A DNA stretch of 64,000 nt from Leishmania martiniquensis (GCF_017916325.1 NC_090169.1:996001-1060000), one strand, 5' to 3'. Shown: positions 30,090-42,535, counted from the stretch's first letter. A program made the numbers and translations. The notes: generated by a model from the sequence alone, not told the origin.

Positions 30090-33000
30090 GTGCTCGCATT
30101 GAGGGACTGTAGTGTAGCATTCAAGTGCGGAGCGCGTTTAACGTGATTAGCGGCATTCGTTTCTCTGCTCGCCTCGTCGTAGACGGGCTTTCAGGCGTCC
30201 TGTCACATGCGCCACGTTTGAACCAAACTAGAGGGAAGAAGCGGGCAATTGGGGAGGAAAATTCGAGCGAATCATGACGAACGCGCGCTTGTACCGCCTT
30301 TCCCACTTCTCCCACACGATCTTGTGCTGGTGCATGTAGGATGGCGCCTATGGGGAAGGCGCATTGAAGCAGGAAAGGGATACGTAGTGGAGAACGTTTG
30401 CGTGACCTGCTAGGCCAGTGAGTGTGCGGCATTCTTTCCGCGGCGAAATGTAGGCATCGTCCGTCAGTATGTAGGCTTGCCCTGTAGGGATGGCTCGGAA
30501 GGGAATGAGTTGCGGGGATGGGAAAGAGGCCGTTGAGGGTCGCATCGTTAGTTCCAAAAGCCATGGATGCTCTCCTTCACGTGCCCCCGCAGTCATTAGC
30601 GATTTTCTTTTTGCTTCGAATCACGCGGGGAAATACGACGTCCTAAGGGCGTTTCATCGTTTCATAGCTTTTTGTTTCGGGCTGTTTTCGTTCTGCCTTT
30701 ACTTGGCCTCTCCGCTCTTGTAGTTCATGTGGTTTGCTCTTGTCTCGGTGCTTTTTCTCTCCTCTCCTCTCTGTCGGTATAAGGCCTAGCCAGCTCTCGC
30801 TCTGTCTTCTGGGCGCGTGTGGGTGTGCGGGTGAAGGCTGAGTACAGCGGGGGTGGGAGGTCGCCAACAATACACCCGCAAGCTCACACTACACGTGCAG
30901 ATCGACGTGCCGAAAAAAAAGGGGGACGAAGAACGTCGGTACCGTCTCACTGCTCTGATGTTCTTTTTTTCCCGTCCGCTTTCGCTCCTTCCTTTCATTC
31001 TCAGGTCTCCCCCTTTTTTCTCTCCTCATCGGCGCTCTCGCACGCACGGGATCTCATCTTTACGTTTCACTGCCATTCCACGTTCTCCCTCTTTTTTCTT
31101 TTTTTTTTGTGTGTGCTTTCTGCGTATCTTTGGATTCTGGTTCGTTTCCTAACAGGTACGCGTCGATGTGCTTTCTCTTGCTCTGCCGTCAGCACGCACT
31201 GAGGCGCCCTTCTTCCATGGAATGTGCGTTCCCCCTTTGGTGCCCCCACTCCACCATTCTACACTTCTCCTTCCCCGAACTTATGCACCCGGTCTCCTTG
31301 TCTCACAAGCCACAGGGCTGGTATCCAAGAAGACAGGGCTGCGAAAGAGGGCCATGACACCACAAACCTGGCTTCTCTGCCCCACCGGCGACTACCCGCT
31401 TCAGTTTTTTTTTTGTTCTCGTTTTGGTGGGAGGTTGTCTTTCATGTCGCATGTGACAGAGCAGTGCTCAAAGCCATGAGAACAAGAGAAGCGGAGAGTT
31501 GAACGACGCACACACTGTGAGGTTCTTTTCTGCTTCCTGTCATCTCGCTTTGATCGCTATGCCGAAGTGTTTTGAGTGAGTGCTGCGTGGTAACGTGACA
31601 CGACAGCCTTCATACTCGTGAGGATAGAGGTTGGATGTGGGCTGCTGAATGACGTGGCAGTCGTCGCCCAATGACATGCGAAGCGCCCTTCAAAGCGTCC
31701 GCAGGGCTCATTCTCGCAGCCCACCATGGTGTGAAATCAGCTCGAGTCGCCTCAATGGCAGGAAGGGCGAAGGACGTACCGATATCGAGACCCTTTTTTC
31801 CGGGCAGGAAAAACTGAAAGGGAAGGCTATCACCTTCCCCCCGACAAAGGATCCGCGATCGGATGCGGCACGCTGTGCTTGTGCGTTTACACCCATACCT
31901 GCGCATTACCTTCCTCTCATGCGCGCGTGCACGGAGGCACACATGCACAAACGACAGCAAAAAAATGCCTACATGAGGACACCCGCAAGGGCGAGGGATG
32001 ACTTCTATACGTAACCTGAACTATCAACCGCACGGCCCGGTACTTCCCATTGGTGCTCTCGTGTGTAACGTCGGGTAGTCTCTCCCGAGAAACGGACATG
32101 GAAGGGAAATGAAAGAAGAGTTACGCCTATCTTGCCTTGTGTTGATGTTCCGCGCACGCGGCTCTCCACTCCAAGCAACATCGTGACCGCGTGGTCCGCC
32201 CTCTTCTTTTCTCTTCCCGTACATGTCCTCGCTCAACAGAGCTGCTCTCTTCGCGCTCAGTCATTTTCGCTGCTCTTCAATGCTCTCTCCTTTCCTCTGC
32301 TCACCGTATTCCTGCAACGCCCCACTCTTGATGGGTGTCTTCCCCCTCCTCCCTCATCTCGCGTGTGCGATGCCGCTCTCTCTCTCCCTCCCACGGAATG
32401 CACCTCCTCCATCAAAAAACAAACTCCAGTTGAGGCCACGCCAGACACGAGCGTTCCTTTTTTTTCCTGTCATCTCCTTTCCGGCGACAAGGAAGGCAAT
32501 ATCGAGATTCTCATTTCGCTCCGTTGTCCCTTTCCCCTTCTCTCTCTCTTTTTCTAGGTACTGCGTGGACCATCCAGCGTCCCAGTCTTTCCCCTTATCC
32601 TACATCCACATAGCAAAAAGAAAAAATAGTGAACATACACACGCGCACATCGTCACACAGCGAAAAAAAAACAAAAGTGAATTACACAAATAGCCTCTAC
32701 CGAACAAGAAGCGAGGGACGAAGCGCCTTCACCTTAGCTCGTTGCCCAACTCTTGTCGTTTTCCAGCTCACGGAACTCGCTCTTTCTTTTTCTTTCCTAC
32801 GCCTTGTACACTGCACTCTTTGTATTGTCACGACCTCACTCAACTGGTCTCTTTCCCTCCTCCCCTTCCCAAGCACCGCTTCTTTCGTTGTGGCACTTTG
32901 ACGTCCCCCCTTTTCCTTAACGTGGCCTTCATCCTTTCTCCTGCCTTCCCCGCTGCGTTCTGTCTGACGATTCTTTCATTACGTCAACTATATTCTCTGA

Positions 33001-34233
33001 CGACAGAAGTTCGCAAGTGTCGCCTGTGCATCCCGACTCCTTCCACGCACTTTTTATTCGAGGCTTAGCGGTGCTCTCTGCCATTGAGCCGTCCTTCTTT
33101 CGTTTTGCCTTCTCTCTTATTGACATCTTTGCGTTCGTCTTCTGTTCAGAATAATTGAACAGTGGACCCCCACACCGACAGTTCCTTTCTTTTCTAACTG
33201 CTTTCGTGGCCCCTCCTTTTTTTTCGTTGTATTGGCCCTCTACCCCTCCCCATCTTTTCCTTTCGGCCTATTAGAGTTAACCTGTACCTTGAGCCCACTT
33301 CACTCCACACCATCCATTTTTATTCTTCGACTCATCTCCGTTTACCCGCACCTCCTTTCCCCCTTCCTCCTTCCCCTTCACAAAGATCACAGCCTTTAGA
33401 TTTCACTTCACTTTTTGTTCATTTTCTTATATATTTCTTGCTTCTTTCTGTTTCGTTCTCGAGTCTGTCGTTCGCGATCACCTCTTCTATTTCCACCCTC
33501 ATCCCCCCTCCTCTGTCCGGCTCTGGACACACACACGCCTTCTCTCAAACAGGCCAAGGAACACCGTCTTCCTCTTTTGTTTTGCCTTTCCGTATAGCAA
33601 GCCGGCTGCTCTTCTCTCCCCTAAGGACAACGCCCGCGAGTTTCACTGACTCCATGGAAAGAGCAAGGAGGCGAGGCGGTGAAAAACGGGGCGAATAACA
33701 TCGCCGTTACATTTTCAGCGAGACGCGACTTCGTGTCGATTTGTACGGCGGAGCAGTGCGCGCCTGCGCGGTCTCTCTCTTTCTATGTGTAAGCGCCTTT
33801 GTGTAAACGCTCGTTAGAATTTTCTTCTTTTTTTTTTTGAGGGGAGCGTTGCATTTCTTGCTCGGACCCTCTCGTTTCCACCCTTGTAGGGTGAGTGCTC
33901 TTTTTTTTTCGGTGTGCACGTCTCCCGTCGCAGAAAGCTGTGTGTATGTGTGTGTAAGCTTATGTGTGGGTCCGCTTTCTCTTGAAGGAAATAAGGGAAA
34001 GGAGCGAAAGAAACTACGAGCACACCCTGACTTTATTTTTCGTATACCTCGCTAGTGTATCTGTGTCTGTCTCCCTTTCTGCCGTCCTACAACCTTTGTG
34101 TAAGGTGCGCTCCTTCTGTTTCCTTCGTTGAACTTGACTTTCGCCCCTCCCCTACCCCCACCTGTCGGCTCCCAATCACGTGCAGACACGCAGCTCGACA
34201 CATTTCGCGCTGCGAGAGCCACGCGAGTTTCAA
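30090..34233 (+). other. Long pyrimidine-rich intergenic region
   Basis: 4.1 kb with no credible gene. From about 30950 onward it is dominated by T/C-rich sequence (for example 32140-32570 and 32720-33620) with several T-tracts of nine or more, so many acceptors could be used. The 5' part (30100-30600) is mixed composition and probably 3' UTR of the 617-aa gene. Confidence 0.6.
34184..34185 (+). promoter_or_regulatory. Predicted spliced-leader acceptor AG for the 678-aa gene
   Basis: A strong pyrimidine tract (34125-34175, CCCCTCCCCTACCCCCACC) runs into TGCAG ending at 34185. This lies inside the longest open frame, which begins at a GTG at 34180, so translation must start later, at the ATG at 34234. 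The 5' UTR is then 48 nt. Confidence 0.6.
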
Positions 34234-36270
34234 ATGACGCTCACCTCTCCGTCCCGCTCACCCATGAGAGAGCCCTCGCTGCGAGTTCGCGAGCCATCGA
34301 TCGCCAACGCTGACCACAAGAAGGCATCCATTCACAGGGACTTCTGCACCCGAGGGCAAGCAGCGGAGGAAACGGAGGCACTGGAGCCTGTCGAGTCCAT
34401 TTCCGCGACCGTTTCCGAGGAATTTGTCCGCGCAGACTCAACGTCGGCATCGATGATGAAGGCCCCGTTGGTGAGGGTGCAGTGCACCCCGCATCCTGCT
34501 GCGGGCCAAGAAAATGCTCTCGGCACTCCTGCTTACATGGCGAGTAACCAGAAATCGGCGCGATCACCGCATCCGCCGCAGCTGATGGGGTCGCGCCTGC
34601 CTACAGATGAAGCCGTCGTGTCAATCTCAGTGCACGCTGATGGCGCCCGGCAAACATGTGCCAATGCTTCTTGCGGCACGCGCGGCAGTGCGGCAAACAG
34701 TATCGACCGTTCTCTGACTGAAATAGCGCTCTCCACCGTCCTTCGTCCATCGAGGGACAACAGATGCGAGTCGGAGAGGCTCAGCGTCTTCTCTGCTGCG
34801 GCAGATTCAGATGTCGCTATGGATGACGTGCCCCCAACCGTTTTCTCTTTCGAGCATACACAGGAGGGTACCCATTGGTGTGCCGTCGTTGCTGCGCACA
34901 CAGAAGCAGTGCACCGGCTAGCCACAAAGGATATCACCTCCGAGTGCGGCATCACCACAGCCGAGCTTCTGAATTTGACGTTGATCGCCACCGAGGCAAC
35001 AGGACTACAAATACGCTTCCAGCTCGCTACGTGGGGAGACACCCAGCGCGAAGTCACCCTGCGTCGTCAGCTCACGGCGTGTGCGTTCCGCCGACTGACA
35101 GAACTTTACCAGCACTTCGTCAAAACATTAGGGTTGCGCTTGCTCAATGATGAGGACGGCATGTCATTGGCGTCAAGCCGTCTCGCTGGTGATAATCCTC
35201 CTGCTCTGCGGGTCTGGGCAGCAACTGCAAATAATCACCGCAGTGGCAGCGAAGATCGCCGGCAGCTGATCGCGGAATTCGAGTCCACTCTCGACGACAT
35301 GCGCTCCATTCAAATCCAAAAAGAAAAGCAAATTCTGCACGTCACCTCCCAGCTGGAGGAGGAGCGGCTCTCCAACGCACAACACGTGGCCGACTTGCAA
35401 AGCCAACTCGACACCATGCGCCTGGACTACGCCTACCTATGCTGCGAACTCGAAAGTGTCTCTGCAGCTCTTCTCAGCACAGAAAACTCATGTAACTCTT
35501 TGCGAGGCCTCCTCACAGAGAGCGAGCAGCGCCACATGGACGAGCGTGCGCTGGCAACAAGCAGATACGACGCGCTTGAATACGCCTACAACACACTCCA
35601 GGGGCATAACAGCAGTCACAATAAGACACCGTCTGACCCGCGAACCCACAAAAAAACACCAAGCGCCGATCATACCACTGTATCCGTACTTGCTACCACA
35701 GTCTCCGACGCCGTGGCCGCCCTGGAGGCGAAGAGCGCGGCGTCGGAGAGCGAGATGGCTGCTGCGCGCGACGCTCTGGAGGCTCCGCAGCTATCAGAGG
35801 TGCCTTTGGAGGATGAAGGAAGCGTATGTAGTGTGTCCTTGTTCACGCAGATTGTGGTTGTGTTGCGTAAGGAACTCGATAAGCGAGCAAAAAAGTTGGT
35901 TTGCAGCAATATGCCGCTGGTGTCTGCGAGGAGGTCAGTGGAGGAGGCTAGGCGGAATCTGGCGGATGGACTTGAAGGCCATGATGCGCTCGATGCCGCT
36001 CTAGACCCGAGGGGCAGTAATCTAAAGCAATGTATGGAGGCTGCGGAGAGGGAGCTGAGAGCGGCGAAAGAGCGTTATCTGGATGCTGACGCTGCAGCTT
36101 GTTTTGAAGAAGAGGAGAACCCCTTGGAGGAAATGATCTCTGAGTTGTCGCTGGAGCTGATTCGTGTGCGGGAGAAATTAAAGACAATGCGGCAGCTTAA
36201 CCGAATGCTGCGCGAGAAGTTCCGCTCTGATCTGCAGGCATCGCAGGCATGCAGTCACGCCTCTGCGTGA
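34234..36270 (+). CDS. Coiled-coil protein with divergent FAZ-like domain
   Basis: 678 residues from the ATG at 34234. Residues 1-195 are Ser/Arg/Pro-rich and probably disordered (repeated REPS motifs near the start). At about 203-305 there is a divergent copy of the domain seen in the giant and 558-aa proteins: FSFEHTQEGTHW aligns with FEGDDW, and later hydrophobic positions and a RLTELYQ ending keep the spacing. Coiled coil follows at about 340-430 and again at 530-665, split by a polar linker (SSHNKTPSDPRTHKKTPS). No enzyme motif is seen. Its two neighbours upstream and one downstream are also cytoskeletal-looking, so a structural role at the flagellum or its attachment zone is plausible but inferred. 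Confidence 0.7.
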   Translation: MTLTSPSRSPMREPSLRVREPSIANADHKKASIHRDFCTRGQAAEETEALEPVESISATVSEEFVRADSTSASMMKAPLVRVQCTPHPAAGQENALGTPAYMASNQKSARSPHPPQLMGSRLPTDEAVVSISVHADGARQTCANASCGTRGSAANSIDRSLTEIALSTVLRPSRDNRCESERLSVFSAAADSDVAMDDVPPTVFSFEHTQEGTHWCAVVAAHTEAVHRLATKDITSECGITTAELLNLTLIATEATGLQIRFQLATWGDTQREVTLRRQLTACAFRRLTELYQHFVKTLGLRLLNDEDGMSLASSRLAGDNPPALRVWAATANNHRSGSEDRRQLIAEFESTLDDMRSIQIQKEKQILHVTSQLEEERLSNAQHVADLQSQLDTMRLDYAYLCCELESVSAALLSTENSCNSLRGLLTESEQRHMDERALATSRYDALEYAYNTLQGHNSSHNKTPSDPRTHKKTPSADHTTVSVLATTVSDAVAALEAKSAASESEMAAARDALEAPQLSEVPLEDEGSVCSVSLFTQIVVVLRKELDKRAKKLVCSNMPLVSARRSVEEARRNLADGLEGHDALDAALDPRGSNLKQCMEAAERELRAAKERYLDADAAACFEEEENPLEEMISELSLELIRVREKLKTMRQLNRMLREKFRSDLQASQACSHASA

Positions 36271-37664
36271 TCTCCCCCTCATCACAGTTTTCTGAGCCCA
36301 TTTCGATTGTATGTGGAGGATTCCACTTGAGATGTTGATTGGTCTCTCTCAGAAGTAGCGTTAGCGGCGCGGTGTTCGGCCGCAGGCTGCCTTTCATTAT
36401 CCTCGAAAGACTGTGGTGACATTGGTTGTCCTCTTGGGAGGGCGCCAATTCTTACCGTGGCGGGATTGCCGCAGGCGCTTCTGATCGACGCTCGTGTCGG
36501 CACGGAATGTTTTTCCTTCGAGTCTGTGGCGTCTAAAGGCGGGGGGGGTGCATTAGAGGCTCGGGTGTGATGCGCGTGGTGCCGGAAGCGGTTGCCGTAG
36601 GTAAAGGGCTTATCTTGGATTTTGTTTCACTTTAGGTGCGCTCATGTGCGCCCTCACCTGCCTCCGTTTCGCCGGGACCCTCTTCTCACTTTCTCGCGGT
36701 TGTTCATGGACACGCAGGCACGTTCTGCGTATTGTGTTTGCCCGCTGATTTAGGGCGTGCTCTGTGCCCTTACGCGACATTTATTCATGTTTATATTCTT
36801 CTCAGGCGTCGGCAGAAGAGGAGGTGCTTTCGTTGCTCACGCGCCGCGGTGTGGGCTATGTTTCACATAGCCGTCGTGCTCTTCGTCTCTTCCTCACCGT
36901 GTGGAATTGCAGAAATCCACCAGGATATACCCCCTCCGCAGCAGAGCGCTGGGAGCGGGCGGTCCCCTTCACAAGCAACCACTAGTGAGCGGCGGTGGTG
37001 GAGAGGCTGGCGAAGAAAATCATGCAAAGCATCGGCTGACGCCTCCGCCTTCGGCCCCGATGTTTTTCTGCGCGCCAGATAGCCTCGCGAAGTGCCGGCC
37101 AAAACAATCCTTTGCGCACATGCCGTCCTCTTTCCGGATATACATTGTGATAACTGCGGAGAAAAGAGGCCCAACAAACACAGCTACCGTGAAGGCCCAC
37201 GCGCTGGGCAGAAGAGGTGCAAGAGTGCGTACCTTCATGCCAATCATACAAGCTTGCGAGGCCCCTTCAAGTGAAAGACAGGTCGCAGAGGCTTGTCCCA
37301 GTCGCTGCGTGCTTGGGCGGTAGCACAGACGACTCGCCTACATCCCTGCGTCTCTTTTTCTCTTTGTTGTTGCTCTCATCCCTCACCCACTTCTTTGCAC
37401 CCGCATCTTTGCCCTTTTTGCCCCACCGACCTTTGGGTGCTTCTCACCTCCTTTCACCTTCGCGACTGTACGACGCGCTCCAGTCAATCGATCGATCAAT
37501 CCTCACCCCAGCCTTCACTGAGCACGACAGCCGCGTCAGCAAAGCAGTGCGCTTTTTTAGCGACATTCCTCGTGCACCATCCAGAGGAAGCCGAGAAGAG
37601 CCCCTGCCTTCCCCAACTCGCCCACTCGCCCCCGTGCACTTCTTTACTTTTCTGCAACGAGACG
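36271..37664 (+). other. Intergenic region, 678-aa to 558-aa gene
   Basis: 1.4 kb. A G-run lies at 36540-36549. A long pyrimidine tract at 37330-37480 precedes the predicted acceptor. No gene is seen. Confidence 0.6.
37482..37483 (+). promoter_or_regulatory. Predicted spliced-leader acceptor AG for the 558-aa gene
   Basis: About 150 nt of T/C-rich sequence (37329-37481) contain no AG before GCTCCAG at 37483. The resulting 5' UTR of 181 nt has no ATG before 37665. The upstream part of the open frame, which begins at a TTG at 37293, would therefore be untranslated. Confidence 0.55.
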
Positions 37665-39341
37665 ATGCTCACAGTGGAGTGTCCCTCGTGGGTTAGCGTC
37701 CTCGGTGGTCATTCAGTGGCCTATGAGGAGGCACCGAAGAAGTTTTTCACTAGAGTTTCAGTGACTGCGGCGCCGGTGCTCTCAGTCGCCACATTCTCGT
37801 CTCGACTAACAAAAAAATTCGATGGGGATGGCTGGAAGGACATCGTTGCGCTCATCCCTTTGCTGCTTCGCCAGACGTTCGTCAGCGAGGCGAGCATCGC
37901 GCTGGAAGTGCCTCAGGAGGCTATTACGAACGTCCAGTTCCGCCTTGGCAGTCTCTACGTGACCTTCCACGTTACCCACGATGAAGACATCAGCGAAGAG
38001 GAAATGAACCGCCGAATCGATGAATACCCGTTCCGTGAGATGTGGCGCCTGTACAACCAGCGCGATGGCGCGCCGGACGGCTTGGATGCTGCCTTGCAGC
38101 GGCTCAAGGATCTCGAGATGAAGCTAAAGGAGAAGAACCACGAGTTGGAGAAGGAGCGCGGTGACAACGAGCAGAAGCTGAACGAGCTTAAGCGGCAGCT
38201 GCAGGCCCTCCAAAACGAGATTGCCGGCCCCGTAGCTGAGCGCGAGCAGAGCCTGCTGCATCAGCTGGGTAAGGAGCAGAGTGCTCGCAAGAAGGCTGAA
38301 TCCCAGCTGAGGGCCGCCGACGACGAAAAGAAGAAGCTGCTCGAGGCCCTGAAGCAGGAGAAGCTGCATGCCGAGAAGACCGCGCAGCGTCACAATGACC
38401 TCATCGCTGCCATCATCCAGGAGAACAAAAAAGAAAAAGAGGCGAAGGAGCGCGAGCACAAGGAGCAGATGGAGGTGAAGGACTACATGATCGAAAACCT
38501 AAAATCCCAGCTGCGCGCCCGCACGAACGGCAGCGCGTCGCCGCGCCACAGCATCATCGACGTTGATCAGTCTGAGGAGTTCAACAAGCTGATGGAGCGC
38601 ATGGAGGACATGGCAGCTATTCTGCAGCGCACCCAGGAGTCGGAGAACGAGGCTCGCGCGCAGATCCAGCGCCTATCTGATTTGCTTAAGCAGTCGGAGG
38701 AAGCGCGCCAGGCAGAGTCGGTATCGTACGACAACAACGTGGTTGCTCTGACTCAGCAGATCCACTCTTACCGGGACACGAAGATTGCTGAAGACCACGA
38801 GCGCCGTGCTAAAGAAGATCGTGAGCGCGGCCGCGTCTCGGTGAGCGAGGCGGTGAGGGAGAACGCGACGATTGTGCGTGAGTACACCACCAGTCTTGAG
38901 AATCTTATTGCCTCTCTTCAGGATCGCCTGCGGGCCATCAGCGAGGAGTACAGCTACTACCTGACAGAGGCGCAGACGGACGTTTCGCATGAGCGCCAGA
39001 TTCTCGCTGAGCATGAGGAGGATAGCAAGGAGATCCGTCAGGCATTCCGCTCGAGCTCGATTGCACTGCAGAAGATATACTGGGGCTCTCGTGAGCCAGA
39101 GGCACAGCAAATCATTCAGAACCTCGACGCCGCCGCCTCCAACGCCGAGAAATCGAGTGCGGCGGTGCGCGTGGCGATCGCTATGCTCGATTCGAAGGCG
39201 CGCACTTTTGGCGATCACAAAAAATGGATGGAGCAGCATCAGAAAATCATGCGTGAGCTCTTGCACTCGCTGCGCGATCTGAACCGGCGAGCCTTTGACC
39301 GTCAGCGCGCCCTGATGGACGAAAAGGTGTCCAAGGCATGA
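37665..39341 (+). CDS. FAZ-like domain coiled-coil protein (possibly FAZ8-like)
   Basis: 558 residues from the ATG at 37665 (MLTVECPSWVSV). Residues 45-150 form a globular domain that aligns well with the inserts of the giant gene: KFDGDGW with VFEGDDW, FRLGSLYVTFHVTH with FALGSLQASVTVMH, EDIS with SDIS, then EYPFREMWRLY with EYHYPNMWSLY, then PDGLDAA with KDGLDEA. Charged coiled coil fills most of residues 148-460, with a break near 285-300 (SASPRHS). The C-terminal 100 residues are helical (LLHSLRDLNRRAFDRQRALM). No membrane segment or enzyme motif is seen. I recall FAZ8 of T. brucei as a syntenic candidate but cannot verify it. Confidence 0.75.
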   Translation: MLTVECPSWVSVLGGHSVAYEEAPKKFFTRVSVTAAPVLSVATFSSRLTKKFDGDGWKDIVALIPLLLRQTFVSEASIALEVPQEAITNVQFRLGSLYVTFHVTHDEDISEEEMNRRIDEYPFREMWRLYNQRDGAPDGLDAALQRLKDLEMKLKEKNHELEKERGDNEQKLNELKRQLQALQNEIAGPVAEREQSLLHQLGKEQSARKKAESQLRAADDEKKKLLEALKQEKLHAEKTAQRHNDLIAAIIQENKKEKEAKEREHKEQMEVKDYMIENLKSQLRARTNGSASPRHSIIDVDQSEEFNKLMERMEDMAAILQRTQESENEARAQIQRLSDLLKQSEEARQAESVSYDNNVVALTQQIHSYRDTKIAEDHERRAKEDRERGRVSVSEAVRENATIVREYTTSLENLIASLQDRLRAISEEYSYYLTEAQTDVSHERQILAEHEEDSKEIRQAFRSSSIALQKIYWGSREPEAQQIIQNLDAAASNAEKSSAAVRVAIAMLDSKARTFGDHKKWMEQHQKIMRELLHSLRDLNRRAFDRQRALMDEKVSKA

Positions 39342-41340
39342 GTCTTCTGCTTCCCACCTCCCGCTTACATTCTTCTCTCTTATTGAGTGCACTTCCCACC
39401 TCCACACACGTGCGCCAGCGAAGAGAATGGCTTATATCTATCGCTGTGCGTGTGTATGTGTGTGTGCTTGTGTGTATCTGCATGTGCCGTTGCCCCCTTT
39501 TCTGATGCGTCGTCTTTTTTCTTGGTTTTGTTGCTTTGCGCCCGTGGGGACTCATGCAAGCGCCTTCTCCTCGTGAAGCCTTTCGCCGAGCCCTCTTACC
39601 CCACCCCCTCTCCCCTGATATCCTTTCCTTCGATACACACAGATACACACACGCACACACGCACATACATCGTTGCCTTTGCCTTACCGTCCCTTTTCGC
39701 CTTCTGTGTGTCTCTAATTTGCAGCGTTTTTGGTCTTTACCATAGTGTGGCGACAAAGGTCGCTTCAAGTGTCCCCTCCATATGGGGAGGCGGGACTGTC
39801 CGTGTTTAGGTGCTTGTGTGCTTGGCACCATCAACACCTGTGCGTCTCTCCTGCTGCTTCTCTGACCGCTGTGCGCGTTTGGTGAATCGCATGACAGAGT
39901 GACGGTGGAGAAGGAGTCGGGGAAAGGCCTGGGCGCGGGCGCGCTCATGGGCACGCCGCTTTTTTCGCACTAGTATGCAGCCGCAGGCTCCCATATCTCT
40001 CGTTCCTTGTTGATGATTGCCGAACACACCGGCAGGTATACAGACATGCGCGACACGCATGGGCCTTCTTCTTGAGCGCATGCACGTGGGCAAGAAACGA
40101 ATGTCTTCATATCAAAGAAAAGGCTCAAGGAGGACGAGAGAGGAGATGGACGGAGGCTGCGCCACAGAAAATGTCAACGCCCAAAGCGAATGAAGAGTGT
40201 GCGAAGGGAGGCTCAACCGATATGATCACGGCAAACGTGAGCGTCGGTCTTAGACACAAGAGGACCGGGGGTGGGGTGGGCAGCGCTGGGATCGGAGGAG
40301 AGAGAAAGGAAGGGTGAGAGTAGGCTGCAGCATCTTCTTCTTTCGCGAGACACAGACCCAGCAGACACACATCGTTTTTTTTTCGTTATTTCTTTTGCTT
40401 CTGCTGTATCCCATCCCATCCCCCCCACACACATACACATACACACAAGTTGCCTTCATACTGCGAAGACGAAAAGAAAAGAGGAGCGCATTTCTCCCTC
40501 CGATCGGAAGTGGCCGATTCCTCTGCCTTTTCCTTTCTCTTCTATGCTCGCGTCGTAAAATATCTTACCTCTTAGCGAGCTTCCTCTCCTCCGCTTCCCC
40601 ACAAATAACTCAGAGGCGGTGGGAGGAACAACCTACCCTTTACCCTGCTCGCTTGCCTACGCCGGGGGTGAAAAAGAAGAGGAGCACTTAGAAGTAAAGC
40701 AGGAGGGGTCAGGAGTGGAAGGGAGCTGAGTCGCCATTCATTACAGGCACCTACCGTGAATGACCGGTGTGCGTGTGCTTGTGCATTGCCGGATGTGTTG
40801 GCGTCCCCTTCCAATGCGAATGAGCGGGCCTTTCCTGCGCTTTTACTGATTGCCTGCCACATCTTGGGTTGGATTCTGATCGAAGCGAGCGATGCTTGAG
40901 CTGATCACCAGTCTCTCGACCACATTGAGCGGCGGCGCACTGGCGGAGCGGATGTTTGCACTCCTTTCCTCTCTGGCTTGGCGTTGGTATGCACCGTCGT
41001 ACTCACTGTTGGCTGTTTCTCTTTCAGCCTGTCGTCCCTTTTTCTTCTCGGTTGTCTTTTTCTTTTCTCATTTTTCATTTCCCATGCTGATGGCCCTGCC
41101 CGAAGTTGGGCATTGTCTGTTGATTTCGCTTGGTGCGTCCGCGTTATCCCCGGCCACGCGTATTGCAAGTGCGTGCATCGGTGTCGGAAACCTTTCGTGC
41201 CGTGCCGCGTGTTGCTCGTTTCGTTTGTACGAGGCTTTCCGCCTCTCACTGCACGGCGAGCGCTTTGCGTTTGCCCTTCTTCCCTCCTTCTTTCTTGCTG
41301 TTGATGGCGCGACACACACCCGACACGCATACAAACGTAC

Positions 41341-41355
41341 ATATATATATATATA
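41341..41355. repeat. (AT)7 tract
   Basis: Short AT repeat in the intergenic region upstream of ALBA. Confidence 0.9.
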
Positions 41356-42533
41356 ACGAAAAAAATACGCACAGAGCCCTTTTTGTATCTTTCTTTGTGC
41401 ATTCTGTCTTTCAAATCTGTCTCCTCTTTTTTTCTTCTGCTTCCCTTTTCTCTCTCCCTCGAGGTGGCTAGGCGACAATAGTGACCAGGCACATGATCAC
41501 GCAGGAAGGCACGCACAACACTCGAGTAAGCGAAAAGAGAGAGCAAATTCAGTCATCACATGAAGTCAGGACTGAAAAAGGGGAGCTGAGGGCGCAGTTG
41601 CACCGTTGTGCTTTTTTTGTCGTTTGGTGCCTAAAGCACGCGAGGACGAGTGTCAGCTGAGGGCGAGGAGGAGGCACTGACCATTGGCTTCCTTTTTATG
41701 TGTCTGCGTGCGTACGCGTGTGATGGTAATTTCTCTTCAGCATCTCTTGAACTGATTGTGGGCGGCATTGTCTCTTTCTGTAACTTGCAGAAGCGAGTGC
41801 TCCTGCAGTGTACGCGGCACCTCTTCACTGCCCTGAAAACGAAAAAAGAAGAGGATTGCTATCTAAGCGCCAATGCAAAGAGGAGGCGAACACACTTTCG
41901 TGCACCGGGGGGACGCCACATGAGAGGTACACCTGCCGAGCGACGTGCTTCATCCCAGCGTGAGAGGGAGACTTGGGTGGGTCAAGGGGAGAGGGGAAGG
42001 TCACTGGTGGTGGGCGAGGGGGAAATGATTGGCTCTCCTTCAGAGATGCTTGCAAGCGCAGCCATCGCGCTGCCCTCGCTCCCCCCAACATCTTTTCCTC
42101 CTCCTTATCGCTGGGCCTTCTGTGCGTCAGGCGTGTTTCATCATACTTGAACCTTGCTTTCCAAGCGTTCTGCACCGCGCCCTTAGCACGCTTCTGAGGA
42201 CTGTCGCGTGTGCTGCTCCGATATTCTTCAACTCTCTTTCGTTGCCTCGGTTCACGCTGCTTCGCTGGGCTCTTTTAACACGGCGCACACACCTGCACTC
42301 TTGGTGGCTCCATGCTTCCTCAAACATACGCCGTCTTCCCTCTGCCTCATCCCCGCCGCGTCTCTCTGCCTCTTTTGCAACCGAACATTTCCCACCCCTG
42401 GCGCTGACTCCTCTGCGAAGATTTCCAAACGAAAGAATCAGCTTTCCTTCTCATCTGCGTTTCAAATTGGCCTTGTCTCTCGCATCGCGCACAGCTTCCG
42501 TAAGCTCCTCTGTTTACTCCTTTGGTTGCCCCC

Positions 42534-42535
42534 AG
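42534..42535 (+). promoter_or_regulatory. Predicted spliced-leader acceptor AG for ALBA
   Basis: CTCCTCTGTTTACTCC and TTGCCCCCAG end at 42535. The 5' UTR would be 22 nt. This excludes most upstream frame and leaves the ATG at 42558 as the first start; the GTG two codons earlier is not expected to be used. Confidence 0.65.

Noticed and set aside
34180..34233. N-terminal extensions starting at GTG or TTG (678-aa gene, also at 37293, 42552, 48810 and 56820)
   Set aside because: Trypanosomatids start at AUG. For the genes at 34180, 37293 and 48810 the predicted spliced-leader acceptor lies inside the extension, so it would not be in the mRNA as coding sequence.
40892..41356. 154-codon hydrophobic frame upstream of ALBA
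   Set aside because: Hydrophobicity comes from T/C-rich sequence. The frame ends in an AT microsatellite and has no coherent membrane-protein layout.
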